Shown here in pieces: positions 15,680-24,502 of a stretch of 64,000 nt of DNA. This DNA comes from Rhodoferax saidenbachensis. Its GTDB lineage: Bacteria; Pseudomonadota; Gammaproteobacteria; Burkholderiales; Burkholderiaceae_C. The stretch covers positions 4,092,001 through 4,156,000 of the forward strand of contig NZ_CP019239.1 in assembly GCF_001955715.1 (NCBI RefSeq), in the 5' to 3' direction. How positions within the stretch are numbered: the first letter of the stretch is position 1; each line of letters opens with the position of its first letter. The notes beneath the pieces were generated by a model, which did no database searches, was not told the DNA's origin, and saw only the letters and a program-made list of their open reading frames with translations. Position numbers and translations under genes: made by a program.

Positions 15680-17203
15680 CTCCATCTGCCGCGCGCGGGT
15701 GTCCACAATGGACGCCTCGAAGTGGTCGGCGCCCGCACCACCCAAACGCGCCTGCTCTTGCGCGGCCTTGAAACGGGCCAGTGCGCTGGCGTAGTCGAGC
15801 TGGGCCACGTTGACCTCCGCTTCGGCACGGATAGACGCCACGTTGCGGCCCTGCGCCGCGTAGGCACTGGCCAACAACTGCCAGGCCTGTGCATCGCGCG
15901 GATGGTCGACCAGCCAAATCTGCAGACTTTCCGACGCGGCCTTGGCCTGGCCAGTACGCACGCGCACCGGTGTCAGTAAAAACAGTTCTGCCCGGCTGGT
16001 TTTGGCCTCACCGTCATTGAGCAGGGCCTGCGCGCGTGCGGTGTCGCCCTGGGCCAAATACAACTCGGCACCCAACAGCCGCGCAAGACGGGCAGCCGCC
16101 GCATCGTTGCGTACCAGCTCGTTCAGGCGCGTCCACGCCTGGAGCGCTGCCGCGTTTTCCCGCAGCTTGATGGCCGCCAAGGTAGCGCCATACAACGCAC
16201 CGGCTTGCTGGTACGGCGCAAGGCGGGCCAGGCGCGTCGGCTCCACCTCCAGCGCCCAATTGCGCAAGCCATCCACCGCAGTGTTGGACAACACCCGCGC
16301 GCGCGCTGCGACCATGGCCTGGTCCAGCTCACCGCCCAGGGTGACCGCAGCGGCGCCCTGGGGCACACGCGACTGCATGTCGGAAATACGTTCGGTAGTC
16401 AGCGGGTGGCTGCGCAGGTAAGGGAAGTTGCCGCCGTCGTTGAGGCGCGAGGCCTGCTGCAGCTTCTCAAACATGCTGGCGAAACCCTGCGGCGCAAAAC
16501 CGGCCTGGCTCATGACGCCAAAACCCACACGGTCGGCCTCACGCTCCATGTCGCGTGAGAAGTTGAGCTGGGTTTGCGCTGCGACCGCTTGCCCGCCCAC
16601 AATCGCGGCATTGGCGGCACCCGGATTTTTGCTGGCCGCCAGCGCGCCCAAAATCATCGCGCCGATCAGCCAGGGGGTCTGCTCGCCCTGGCGGGTGATC
16701 AGGCGGGAGATGTGCCGCTGGGTCACGTGGCTGAGCTCGTGCGCCAGCACCGAGGCCAACTCGTCACGGCTGGTGACCACCCCCACCAGCCCCAGATGCA
16801 ATCCGAAATAGGCGCCGGGCAAGGCAAAGGCATTCACCGAGCGGTCTTTGCCCAGCAAAAGCTCCCAGGCATAGGCCTGGTCCAGTTCCGGCGGCAGCTC
16901 GCCGCGCAGCCGTGCAGCGGCCAGCAGCGGTTGCCAGATCGACTGCACATACTCCATGATGACCGGGTCATCCAGATAGTCCGGGTCGCGGTACAGCTCC
17001 CGCGCAATGCGATCGCCCAGCTTGCGTTCGGCAGAAGGCGTCATGCCGCTGCCATCGCCGAGATTGGGCAATCCGGTGCTAGAGCGCGCGGGTGTTGACT
17101 GCGTCCAGCCATTGCCCGCCATACCAAGCGCTATACAAACAATAGCTGCTTGCGCAATACGGGAAAGGACTGGAGAGCTATTTATTCTAAAAAATCGGGT
17201 CAA
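15647..17203 (-). CDS. bepA: BepA-like M48 metalloprotease with TPR domain
   Basis: 518 residues. The N-terminal 35 residues form a signal peptide. The zinc protease motif is LAHELSHVTQRH (HExxH, about residue 145) and the third ligand lies in RDMEREADRVGF (about 205). The C-terminal half contains TPR-like helices (AWQLLASAYAAQG). BepA/YfgC degrades or helps assemble outer-membrane proteins such as LptD in the periplasm. The start is TTG, overlapping the TGA of the TfpX-like gene as TTGA; this coupling supports the unusual start. The signal-peptide region is encoded by a family A repeat. Confidence 0.9.
   Translation of the reverse strand: MTRFFRINSSPVLSRIAQAAIVCIALGMAGNGWTQSTPARSSTGLPNLGDGSGMTPSAERKLGDRIARELYRDPDYLDDPVIMEYVQSIWQPLLAAARLRGELPPELDQAYAWELLLGKDRSVNAFALPGAYFGLHLGLVGVVTSRDELASVLAHELSHVTQRHISRLITRQGEQTPWLIGAMILGALAASKNPGAANAAIVGGQAVAAQTQLNFSRDMEREADRVGFGVMSQAGFAPQGFASMFEKLQQASRLNDGGNFPYLRSHPLTTERISDMQSRVPQGAAAVTLGGELDQAMVAARARVLSNTAVDGLRNWALEVEPTRLARLAPYQQAGALYGATLAAIKLRENAAALQAWTRLNELVRNDAAAARLARLLGAELYLAQGDTARAQALLNDGEAKTSRAELFLLTPVRVRTGQAKAASESLQIWLVDHPRDAQAWQLLASAYAAQGRNVASIRAEAEVNVAQLDYASALARFKAAQEQARLGGAGADHFEASIVDTRARQMELLLREQALER
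17129..17186 (+). repeat. Dispersed repeat, family A, inside a coding region
   Basis: Forward copy with core ATAGCTGCTTGCGCAATA followed by GGACTGGAGAGCTATTTATT. It closely matches the copy at 40021-40080. It lies inside the bepA-like gene and on the minus strand encodes the hydrophobic part of its signal peptide (RIAQAAIVCIALG). Confidence 0.7.
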
Positions 17204-17979
17204 AATGAGTCTAGCGGCATGGTGGCCACGATGTGGGCATCAATCGGGTCCAGGAATACGGTCCAGAAGGATTTGCGACCGACCAGAGGCAAGTACAGCA
17301 ATCCGTCCGGCTGGCGGCCAGCGTCGGCAAGTACGCGTGCAATGTCTGCTGCCTGGTTCGGAAATCGGGCTGTCAGTTCGGTGATGGGTTTAGCAACCTT
17401 AAGGATCTCCGGGATGGCTTGCGCATAGGGTTGCCACAGGTCGGGTCGAGAGGCCAAAGACACGCCCTGCAGGGCTGCCATCGTCGCATCCATTTTTTCC
17501 TTGTTGTCTTTGAATGGACGCAACGCCAGAAGAGAAGGCCCCATAAGCGGTAACGCCTCCACATTCTGCGGGGTTCGGGCTAGCAACTCAGGAGCCACAT
17601 CGATGGCGTGCACTACACGGAATCGATCATATTCAAACACCATGTGCACCGGCCGGGCGAGGGACACCGTCCACAGGCCATAGCCCAATGCAGCGAGTTG
17701 CAGCACCGCCACAATGGCTAGGTCACGCCGCAATTCAGCCCACGGTTTGGTGCGATTGAAGACCGCCAGGGTAATCAGGGGCCCGAGAATAACGTCCACC
17801 GTCACAACCAAGAGGAACAATTCACGCCCACCTGAAATCTCGCGGTAGGGGTAGGGGTACCAAAGGCCAAACACCAGTAAGGCCGACAGCGTAGTAACAA
17901 CGAAGCTCAGTGTGAAATGAATGACGCTGGCTTGCAGTCGGTCGCGCCAGAAAGACGGTGGGTAGGAGAACATATCCAT
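17200..17979 (-). CDS. TfpX/TfpZ-type pilin accessory protein
   Basis: About 259 residues from the ATG at 17979 (MDMFSYPPSFWRDRLQAS); the open frame continues further upstream into moaC territory, which argues against the longer form. The family pattern is clear: WRDRLQASVIHFTLS, LVFGLWYPYPYREISGG, VDVILGPLITLAVFN, ELRRDLAIVAVLQLAALGYG and SLARPVHMVFEYDRFRVV. TfpX/TfpZ proteins are inner-membrane proteins that assist type IV pilin assembly and are usually encoded next to the pilin gene. Here pilA is about 6 kb away, with glycosyltransferase genes in between. The stop overlaps the bepA-like start. Confidence 0.85.
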   Translation of the reverse strand: MDMFSYPPSFWRDRLQASVIHFTLSFVVTTLSALLVFGLWYPYPYREISGGRELFLLVVTVDVILGPLITLAVFNRTKPWAELRRDLAIVAVLQLAALGYGLWTVSLARPVHMVFEYDRFRVVHAIDVAPELLARTPQNVEALPLMGPSLLALRPFKDNKEKMDATMAALQGVSLASRPDLWQPYAQAIPEILKVAKPITELTARFPNQAADIARVLADAGRQPDGLLYLPLVGRKSFWTVFLDPIDAHIVATMPLDSF

Positions 17980-18031
17980 AGAAAAGTGGTACTTTATATG
18001 TTGAGCGTGAACCTCGGGTAAAGTTGCCGAT

Positions 18032-18535
18032 ATGAGTACCCTCACCCATTTCGACACCCATGGTCAAGTCCATATGGTAGATGTTGCCGCAAAGGCTATT
18101 ACTCACCGCACCGCCGTGGCAACCGGCCGCATCGAAATGCGGCCCGAGACACTCGCGCTCATTGAGACCGGCAATGCCAAGAAGGGCGATGTACTTGGCA
18201 TTGTGCGCATTGCCGGAATTCAAGGCGCAAAGAAGACCAGTGATCTAATTCCTTTGTGCCATCCCATTGCCTTAGCCCCGGGGGTTGCAGTGGATTTTTC
18301 AGTAAATCGCACCAACAGTTTGCAGGCTTCCTGTATTGAGTGTACTGTGACCTCCGAAACGGTTGGGCCGACTGGCGTGGAAATGGAGGCCCTGACCGCA
18401 GTGCAAACTGCTTTGCTCACAATCTATGACGCGCGCAAAGCGGTTGACCGGAGCATGACAATAACCGATGTCAGGTTATTGGAAAAACACGGTGGACAGT
18501 CAGGCAGCTTCACGAGAGAAATTCCTCGGTGTTAA
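18032..18535 (+). CDS. moaC: Cyclic pyranopterin monophosphate synthase
   Basis: 167 residues, usual MoaC length. It converts the MoaA product into cyclic pyranopterin monophosphate, the first stable intermediate of molybdenum cofactor synthesis, in the cytoplasm. Diagnostic blocks are [20 protein letters not shown] at the N-terminus, [21 protein letters not shown] (catalytic-region Lys and His, about 70-90), [11 protein letters not shown] and [11 protein letters not shown] with the catalytic Asp-Lys region. No other moa gene is in the window. It is divergent from the pilin accessory gene and is the last gene before the AT-rich island. Confidence 0.96.
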   Translation: MSTLTHFDTHGQVHMVDVAAKAITHRTAVATGRIEMRPETLALIETGNAKKGDVLGIVRIAGIQGAKKTSDLIPLCHPIALAPGVAVDFSVNRTNSLQASCIECTVTSETVGPTGVEMEALTAVQTALLTIYDARKAVDRSMTITDVRLLEKHGGQSGSFTREIPRC

Positions 18536-18585
18536 TCCAACCAAATGAATACTTAAACGGCCAAAGGCTGTATATGTCGTGATTT

Positions 18586-19062
18586 ATGAGTGAATTGGAC
18601 GAACGCTACTTGGAAATTGATCAGCATGGGATACTAAAAATTCCCCCATCGCTTTGGTTTTCTTTATTTTTTCTGGCTCGTTTTTGGGGGTTTTTACTCA
18701 CAAGCATCATGTCGCCAGAAATCTTAGGGAGGGGCGGCTTCCTGCTAACAAATGCCGGCTTCTGGATTGTGCTGATATGTGAACTACCCGTTGTGATATT
18801 GATTTATGCTGGATTTTCTAGACACCCGAATGGTGGACGACTTGCGCGATTCATTTGGCCACTCGGCCGGATAATCATTGCCCTAACTGCCGCAGCTAAT
18901 TTGTATTTTTTAGTATGGTGGCTTCTGCATAGTGACTATTGGGAGCGCTGGCCAGAACTATTTTTAGTTTCATGTGGCGTGCTAGACCTGACTGCGGTAT
19001 TTGCCACCTGGGGCTCTGACTATCTAAAACAAGTGTTTAACGAATTTCCACCCAAAGAATAA
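18586..19062 (+). CDS. Four-helix inner membrane protein, DUF2919-like
   Basis: 158 residues with four hydrophobic helices and a charged N-terminus (YLEIDQHGILKIPPSLWFSL). The pattern 'D..G.LK.P..LW..L.FLAR.W' near the start suggests DUF2919 (YfeZ-like), of unknown function; I hold this only moderately. The gene is AT-rich compared with flanking housekeeping genes and begins 50 bases after moaC. It is followed after one base by the methyltransferase gene, so the three genes 18586-20538 probably form an operon. Confidence 0.6.
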   Translation: MSELDERYLEIDQHGILKIPPSLWFSLFFLARFWGFLLTSIMSPEILGRGGFLLTNAGFWIVLICELPVVILIYAGFSRHPNGGRLARFIWPLGRIIIALTAAANLYFLVWWLLHSDYWERWPELFLVSCGVLDLTAVFATWGSDYLKQVFNEFPPKE

Positions 19063-19063
19063 A

Positions 19064-19747
19064 ATGTCTTATTACGACAATGTAAACCAGACTATTCTGG
19101 ATTTGATCCCTGTTACGGCTACATCTATTTGTGAATTTGGCTGTGGCGCCGGTGCACTTGCACGCGCGGTTCGAGTTAATACACCGAATATATATTATGT
19201 CGGCGTTGAAATAGCTGAGGACCAGTTGGCATTAGCCTCTGAGATTCTTGATATGGGATTACTCAGGAATATTGATCACGTTAAAGACTGGGATTCGGAT
19301 GAGGAATTATCACTGGCATTGCCTTTGAACAGTTTTGATCATGTTATTTTGGGTGATGTTCTGGAGCATTTGTATGATCCCCAATTGGTAATGAATGAGG
19401 CAGCCCGCCGACTCAAACCGGGTGGATGTGCAATAGTTTGTATACCCAATGTTCAACATTGGTCTGTTTTTGCCAATTTGGTCGCCGGAAGTTGGCCTCG
19501 TCAAGATTCGGGACTATTCGATCGCACGCACATCCGATGGTTCACTCTAGAAGATATGGTGCATTTAGTGGAGTCTGCAGGGTTGTCCGTTGAAACCGTG
19601 GTCCCTCGGATATTTGACGAACCCAAAGGGCTGTCTGTCATGGAGGATTTGGAGGCACTTGCCTTGAATTTGAGCGTTTCTCCGGATGCATTAATTCATA
19701 GGGGTATGGTGCTGCAGTTTGTATTGGTTGGACGCAAGGCTCTTTAA
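19064..19747 (+). CDS. Class I SAM-dependent methyltransferase
   Basis: 227 residues. Motif I is ICEFGCGAGALARAV (about residue 23); motif II includes YVGVEIAEDQLALA; DHVILGDVLEHLYDPQLVM is the post-II region, and RRLKPGGCAIVCIPN is motif III-like. This resembles methyltransferases found in polysaccharide and glycan clusters (Methyltransf_23 type). Substrate unknown; the downstream glycosyltransferase, 2 bases away, suggests methylation of a sugar. AT-rich codons set it apart from the genome around it. Confidence 0.85.
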   Translation: MSYYDNVNQTILDLIPVTATSICEFGCGAGALARAVRVNTPNIYYVGVEIAEDQLALASEILDMGLLRNIDHVKDWDSDEELSLALPLNSFDHVILGDVLEHLYDPQLVMNEAARRLKPGGCAIVCIPNVQHWSVFANLVAGSWPRQDSGLFDRTHIRWFTLEDMVHLVESAGLSVETVVPRIFDEPKGLSVMEDLEALALNLSVSPDALIHRGMVLQFVLVGRKAL

Positions 19748-19749
19748 AC

Positions 19750-20538
19750 ATGATCCACCCACTAATTTGGTTGCGCAATTCAACACGTACATTCTTAGGT
19801 GGCACTCTGATTGGCAATATTTTGAGAGAGTTGGGAGCTAAGCCAGTTAGCGGGACGATTCATTTCATCAGCGCAACCCGACTTAACGAGCACGATTTCT
19901 GGAAAACTTCTTCACTGGGGAAGAGCATTCTTAGATGGCGAGACACACCAAGCGTTCAATTTCATATTCACTATGAAAATAAAGACGGCCTGCCAAAGCT
20001 TTACAACCAGCATATACGGTCTACGCCAGCAGCCGATCTATTGATTTTTCTACATGACGACGTGTATCTGAATGACCCGGATTTCTTGACTCAAATTCGC
20101 AAGGCACTTGCTCGCTATGACGTCGTGGGAGTGGCTGGTAACGTACGCTTGTTGCCCCGCCAGCCTGCATGGTGTTTCAAGGAAGTAAAAAACAACGGGG
20201 TTGTTTGGGATTCGGGGTATTTATCCGGCGCAATAGCTCATGGCATCATTTCATCATACACAGTTTCAAAATACGGCCCAGTTCCAATGGCTTGCCAAGC
20301 CTTAGACGGTGTATTTTTGGCAGCTAGGTGCATTAATTTGAAGCGATCGAGGGTTACCTTTGACGAAAATTTTAAATTCCATTTTTATGATATAGATTTT
20401 TGCCGGACTGCAATCAAAACCGGGCTCACGCTGGGCACTTGGTCGCTTTCATTAATCCATGAGAGTAGCGGCTCTTTTGGAAGCTCAAGCTGGAACGATG
20501 CGTATAAGCTATATCTTCAAAAATGGGACTCCGTCTAA
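19750..20538 (+). CDS. StrF-like family 2 glycosyltransferase
   Basis: 262 residues. The GT-A pattern includes ISATRLNEHDF, PKLYNQHIRSTPAADLLIFLHDDVYLND (the HDDV metal-binding motif, about residue 101), VGVAGNVRLLPR and the acceptor-side LDGVFLAARC plus a D-x-D in FHFYDIDFC (about 222). These features match the StrF-type glycosyltransferase group that adds sugars from nucleotide donors. It begins 2 bases after the methyltransferase. Its C-terminal layout resembles the last 250 residues of the convergent 986-residue protein, which suggests common ancestry. Confidence 0.8.
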   Translation: MIHPLIWLRNSTRTFLGGTLIGNILRELGAKPVSGTIHFISATRLNEHDFWKTSSLGKSILRWRDTPSVQFHIHYENKDGLPKLYNQHIRSTPAADLLIFLHDDVYLNDPDFLTQIRKALARYDVVGVAGNVRLLPRQPAWCFKEVKNNGVVWDSGYLSGAIAHGIISSYTVSKYGPVPMACQALDGVFLAARCINLKRSRVTFDENFKFHFYDIDFCRTAIKTGLTLGTWSLSLIHESSGSFGSSSWNDAYKLYLQKWDSV

Positions 20539-20551
20539 TAATTCCATTTAT

Positions 20552-23512
20552 TCAGTTTAAATATTGAGAAGCTATTACAACACCGTCTTCTGGCAATTTA
20601 ATTGGCACAGAAATACTGGAATAATCCCTTATTGAGAGACTCAGTGGATCCAAGTTTAAGCGTTCCCATAGTCTTTGTTGACCCTGGGTACTGTGTGCTG
20701 GAAAACTCACCAACGATTCAGTAATGAGCAATCCCAGATTTCTGTGGATACTGAGTCTTTTCCCGCTCAAATGCAAGCGATTACTCCAGTCTTCTTCCGC
20801 CAAAGATTGCGAATCCGACATGTCCTCATCAAACAGAAGTTCACCCATCAATGCGGGCTTAAATGCTAGAAATTTACCGTCAAGCACTACCGCACCGTCG
20901 ACAATTTTGCGGCGGTCTGCTCCGGCAATCTGCAACTCAAACATATCCTGCGCCTGTTGAGATGGTCGCAGCAAACCCCATGCCTTGAAGCTAGGAGCAT
21001 CCACACTCCAGTCTTTTTGACGCCAAGCCAATGCACCTGCGCAACCCAGCAATTCGCAATGTTCGAGTGAGGCAACCACCTCAAAGAAAAAATTCCGGTT
21101 CCACGGTCGTAGGTTGCGCTGCATCACCAACACGAGACCTGGTTCGGATGAAGTGATGAGGTCGTTATAAACGTTTAATCGTTCGCTCGGCTCACAGCGT
21201 TGATATGTAATGTCCCATCGTTCAGGATGAATACAGTTTGCATACATATGGCGCTCGATCTCTTCGACGATCTTTGCAGAAGCGCACGGCACCAAAACCA
21301 AAATAGATTGCTGCGCCGGATACGTTGGCAACTCGCGCTCACCACTCACATCAAACGACAAGGCAGTACTTAAGAGCTCGCCCTGCATCTTTTGTGTATC
21401 GCTAGGCTCTGGCATAAGCGCCTGTTTTTGAAGTACCTGCAAAGCGGCACCCGGCTCATTCAGAATCAAATTCAAACGTGCCTCTAGTAATAATGCTTCG
21501 TGGGCATCCTCTATGCTCAATTTTGGATGTTCTTGTTTCAGTAAGTTCAGAGCTTCTAAATGAAATTTTTCGGTGACGAGCTGTCGACATTTTAGTAACA
21601 TGGCACCACCAGAATCTGGATAATGCTTCAGACACAAATCGAGAATTCGCGTCGCCGCCGCGACGTTACCGTTATACAAAACCATTTGTGCCCGTTGCAA
21701 TAGTACCTCCTGCTCCAAGGCTGGGACACTGGAGTGACTGCCCAATTCATTTTTGGCATGCTGCTCAAGCAGTTTTTCAATGGCATTTTCAAACCCCAAT
21801 GCAAATTTTTTGGCATTGCCCAAGCTGGACTCTTTGAATCGTTGAGGCGCCTCTCGCCTAAATTTTGCGATTAAATTTGTATCGCTAGCAACCTCGATGG
21901 CACGCTCCACATAATTTTTTGCCGTGTCAACTGCAAACTCTGGGAAACCCAAGTTGCACATAATGGATCGCCCCACGCGACTAATTAGTGACTTTCCCGA
22001 CAAAGTAATAAGCGGGACACCCACATATGCTGCGAAGCATGAAGTAGTTCCGCCATTAAACGGGTAAGTGTCTAGGACAATATCAATCTCTTGATATGAC
22101 TCCCAATATGCAGCGCCAAAAGAAGGTTTTTTCAAGTCAATTTGCTCTTCTTTGATTCCCGCTTCAACCAATCTCTTCCGAAACGCGGCGGTAGTTGTTT
22201 TATCAATTAGTACTGTGGATTGGATGATCAATCGACTCATCGGTAGTTTTTGTAAAATCAAATACCAACATGCCAGTATTGGTGGTGTTATTTTAGCGAC
22301 ATTGCCATAGCACCCGAACGTCACGAATCCATTTTTGAGCACGGGTGGCTCAGCCAAGTATGGCACTTCTTCCATGGGATCAAAACACCACAATGACTCG
22401 GGAAGTATCAGTGGATTCTCGGTGTAATATTGACTTGCCTCCGCAGTCCATATATGCGGGTCTACCATTTTGACGTCAATCGAGCTGTGGCCGGTCGTGG
22501 GTGGATAGGCAAGGCCCGTAATTTGGATTTTTGCAAACTTATTCTTCAACAAATGCACTCGATTGGCAGATGTGTGGCCCATCAAATCGACCAAAATATC
22601 CAATTCGTGTGAGCGAAGGAGTGTTTCCAGCGCCTCATCACTCAGGCTATGAACGTCGTAAAAATCTTTCGTTATCTCTCGATACGCCTTGGCTTGAACG
22701 TCAGCGGAAGGCTTGACGGTATCTTCGCTGTAGATAAATACTTCAAAACGATCTGTGCTGTGGCTTGCGAGAAGTGGCCTCGCAAAGTAACGTACAGAGT
22801 GCTCATGAAAGTCTGCGCCCCAATAGCCAATGCGTATCTTTTGGGATTTGGGCTTGGCGACTGGCTGTCCAGTCAAATATATAGATGAGCCTTGGGTTCC
22901 TACTCCGGAAACTGAGTTTGTTAGCCTATTAGTTTTTGGCTTAAGTGTTTCGGCCCAGAATTGGTGTTCTTGTGCGAGTAATAAATCATTGCTATCGTTG
23001 TAGGCGAGCCTGAACAGGTAGGCATTTGCGTGGCGTAAGCTATCAAAATCACTTAGCCACGCTGTCATTTGAAACTCTTTGGCCCTATATGCATCACCGA
23101 GAGCCATACATATTCCCGACAATTCGGAATTAACTGCCTCGGCAAATGAGGTACTGTCTTTGATTATTGCAAGCAATGGCAGCGCCAATTCGCACTGATT
23201 ACTGATGACCAGAGCTCTAGCCCAATGGTAAATACAGGCATTGTTTGTATCGTCAAGCCTATACGCTATTTCTATATGATGCTTAAACTGAGCTTTATCA
23301 CCAAGTTGGTCATAACAATTTCCAAGTGCAACATACAAATTGCAATTGTGTGGATCGCGCCTAAGATAATTTTTAATCTCCTTAATGGCAAGATTGAACT
23401 CGCCACTTGCCATCAATTTATCAGCACGTTCCAGATTTGCTCCCACAGAGAGCATATATTGGATTAGCCGAAATATCCAATTTTTTATGGCTTGCAAAAT
23501 ATGTTTTAACAT
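20552..23512 (-). CDS. TPR plus GT41 (O-GlcNAc transferase-like) plus degenerate GT-A protein
   Basis: 986 residues in four parts. Residues 25-220 hold TPR-like repeats (HNCNLYVALGNCYDQLGD). Residues about 225-590 form a GT41/SPINDLY-type glycosyltransferase: RIGYWGADFHEHSVRYF, LDILVDLMGHTS, ITGLAYPPTTGHSSID, FVTFGCYGNVAKITP, DIVLDTYPFNGGTTSCF and SRVGRSIMCNLG. Residues 610-715 hold a second helical repeat block. Residues 725-975 resemble the neighbouring StrF-like enzyme, but its HDDV motif is replaced by QRNL, so this part looks inactive. GT41 enzymes attach GlcNAc-like sugars to Ser/Thr. Position beside pilA suggests pilin or flagellin glycosylation; that is inference. Confidence 0.85.
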   Translation of the reverse strand: MLKHILQAIKNWIFRLIQYMLSVGANLERADKLMASGEFNLAIKEIKNYLRRDPHNCNLYVALGNCYDQLGDKAQFKHHIEIAYRLDDTNNACIYHWARALVISNQCELALPLLAIIKDSTSFAEAVNSELSGICMALGDAYRAKEFQMTAWLSDFDSLRHANAYLFRLAYNDSNDLLLAQEHQFWAETLKPKTNRLTNSVSGVGTQGSSIYLTGQPVAKPKSQKIRIGYWGADFHEHSVRYFARPLLASHSTDRFEVFIYSEDTVKPSADVQAKAYREITKDFYDVHSLSDEALETLLRSHELDILVDLMGHTSANRVHLLKNKFAKIQITGLAYPPTTGHSSIDVKMVDPHIWTAEASQYYTENPLILPESLWCFDPMEEVPYLAEPPVLKNGFVTFGCYGNVAKITPPILACWYLILQKLPMSRLIIQSTVLIDKTTTAAFRKRLVEAGIKEEQIDLKKPSFGAAYWESYQEIDIVLDTYPFNGGTTSCFAAYVGVPLITLSGKSLISRVGRSIMCNLGFPEFAVDTAKNYVERAIEVASDTNLIAKFRREAPQRFKESSLGNAKKFALGFENAIEKLLEQHAKNELGSHSSVPALEQEVLLQRAQMVLYNGNVAAATRILDLCLKHYPDSGGAMLLKCRQLVTEKFHLEALNLLKQEHPKLSIEDAHEALLLEARLNLILNEPGAALQVLQKQALMPEPSDTQKMQGELLSTALSFDVSGERELPTYPAQQSILVLVPCASAKIVEEIERHMYANCIHPERWDITYQRCEPSERLNVYNDLITSSEPGLVLVMQRNLRPWNRNFFFEVVASLEHCELLGCAGALAWRQKDWSVDAPSFKAWGLLRPSQQAQDMFELQIAGADRRKIVDGAVVLDGKFLAFKPALMGELLFDEDMSDSQSLAEEDWSNRLHLSGKRLSIHRNLGLLITESLVSFPAHSTQGQQRLWERLNLDPLSLSIRDYSSISVPIKLPEDGVVIASQYLN

Positions 23513-23553
23513 TTACTCGGCCTGACTTTATGGCCTATGCGTGGCATTAAACA

Positions 23554-23877
23554 CTATTGAGTCGGCTTCTTCATCAATGATATGACAAGTCCTTCCGTTG
23601 CCATTGTTGAAAAATCCTCTGGATAGTTACGACTCTTCAATTCCCACTGAAATGCATTGACAAAAATGCTACGCCTGAAAAATCCCATCGAATTCTCTTG
23701 CTGAAATGTCTGTGCTTTTGTATAGGTTTTTTCTAACAATCTAGTTATTTTATTCACCGACAATGCTTTGCGTCTCTTTTGCATTAATTCAGGTGAAACA
23801 TCTCTAGCAAGTTGCTCGGCCAACTCTGCTGCGAAAACCTTTTCTTTTTTAAATTTTAAAGTTTCTATGATTTTCAT
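23554..23877 (-). CDS. Small protein of unknown function
   Basis: 107 residues, with no family I recognise. It is basic and helical: MKIIETLKFKKEKVFAAELAEQ, then RDVSPELMQKRRKALSVNKITRLLEKTY and a mixed C-terminus. No signal peptide, Cys or membrane helix. It starts just after the pilA terminator and ends 42 bases before the large glycosyltransferase gene starts, so those two could be co-transcribed. A role as chaperone or regulator for the neighbour is possible but unsupported. Confidence 0.6.
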   Translation of the reverse strand: MKIIETLKFKKEKVFAAELAEQLARDVSPELMQKRRKALSVNKITRLLEKTYTKAQTFQQENSMGFFRRSIFVNAFQWELKSRNYPEDFSTMATEGLVISLMKKPTQ

Positions 23878-23885
23878 TTTAAATA

Positions 23886-23911
23886 AAAAAACCCCTCTCA
23901 GAGGGGTTTTT
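23886..23911 (-). terminator. Intrinsic terminator downstream of pilA
   Basis: ACCCCTC pairs with GAGGGGT across a three-base loop, with a run of A before and T after, so it can end transcription from either strand. It ends pilA transcription and lies directly before the 107-residue gene, which would need its own promoter or read-through. Confidence 0.9.
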
Positions 23912-23926
23912 ATTAGATGTTAGATA

Positions 23927-24355
23927 TTAACCGCGGCAGGACGCAGGGAAATATTTATTAACACTTCCGCTGCACTTCCACTCCAAGGTGCCCAAGGAGG
24001 AGCTAACTGCAGACATATTATTACTGAACAAAGCCACCACTCCCGTAACACCAAGAGCCGAAGACACGGCTGAAACTGTGAAACTTGCGGCAGCAATATC
24101 AGTCACATCTTGATATTTTGCGGTGCCAGCATAGCTACATGCAGAACTAACATTGCTTATATTGCCAATGTCTGCTGCATAAGCGTCAGAAATGCAAATT
24201 TTTGCAGACTCTGCTCCGACGAGCAATTCCGATACTTTTGCACGCACGGTATAGTCCTGATAAGCAGGCAATGCGACCGCGGCCAAAATACCGATGATCG
24301 CAACCACGATCATCAATTCGATAAGGGTAAAACCCCTTTGCAGAGAACGCTTCAT
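23927..24355 (-). CDS. pilA: Type IV major pilin PilA
   Basis: 142 residues. The class III signal MKRSLQRG is followed by [27 protein letters not shown]. Prepilin peptidase cuts after Gly8 and the mature N-terminal Phe is methylated; Glu5 of the mature form (residue 13) is present for filament assembly. Residues 128 and 140 are Cys and probably close the C-terminal D-loop; further Cys are at 54 and 73. Ser-rich stretches ([19 protein letters not shown]) are possible glycosylation sites. The start has an AAGGAG site. Transcription is probably sigma-54 dependent, see 24395-24410. Confidence 0.95.
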   Translation of the reverse strand: MKRSLQRGFTLIELMIVVAIIGILAAVALPAYQDYTVRAKVSELLVGAESAKICISDAYAADIGNISNVSSACSYAGTAKYQDVTDIAAASFTVSAVSSALGVTGVVALFSNNMSAVSSSLGTLEWKCSGSVNKYFPASCRG

Positions 24356-24394
24356 AAGAAACTCCTTGGTTAAAAAGACTGGAGCCTTCTAATC

Positions 24395-24410
24395 AGCAGG
24401 TTCCATGCCA
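24395..24410 (-). promoter_or_regulatory. pilA: Sigma-54 promoter of pilA
   Basis: On the minus strand TGGCATGGAACCTGCT has GG and GC separated by ten bases, the -24/-12 arrangement of sigma-54 promoters. Transcription would start near 24384, giving an approximately 30-base leader with AAGGAG before the ATG. Sigma-54 control by PilR is known for pilA in several proteobacteria. Confidence 0.7.
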
Positions 24411-24502
24411 TGCATTCTAGCGATGGAATGGGCCTTGTTAAAGACGATTTAGCCCCTAAATGACGAATTTTCAGGTGAGCGATCACAACAACATTAGATG
24501 AT

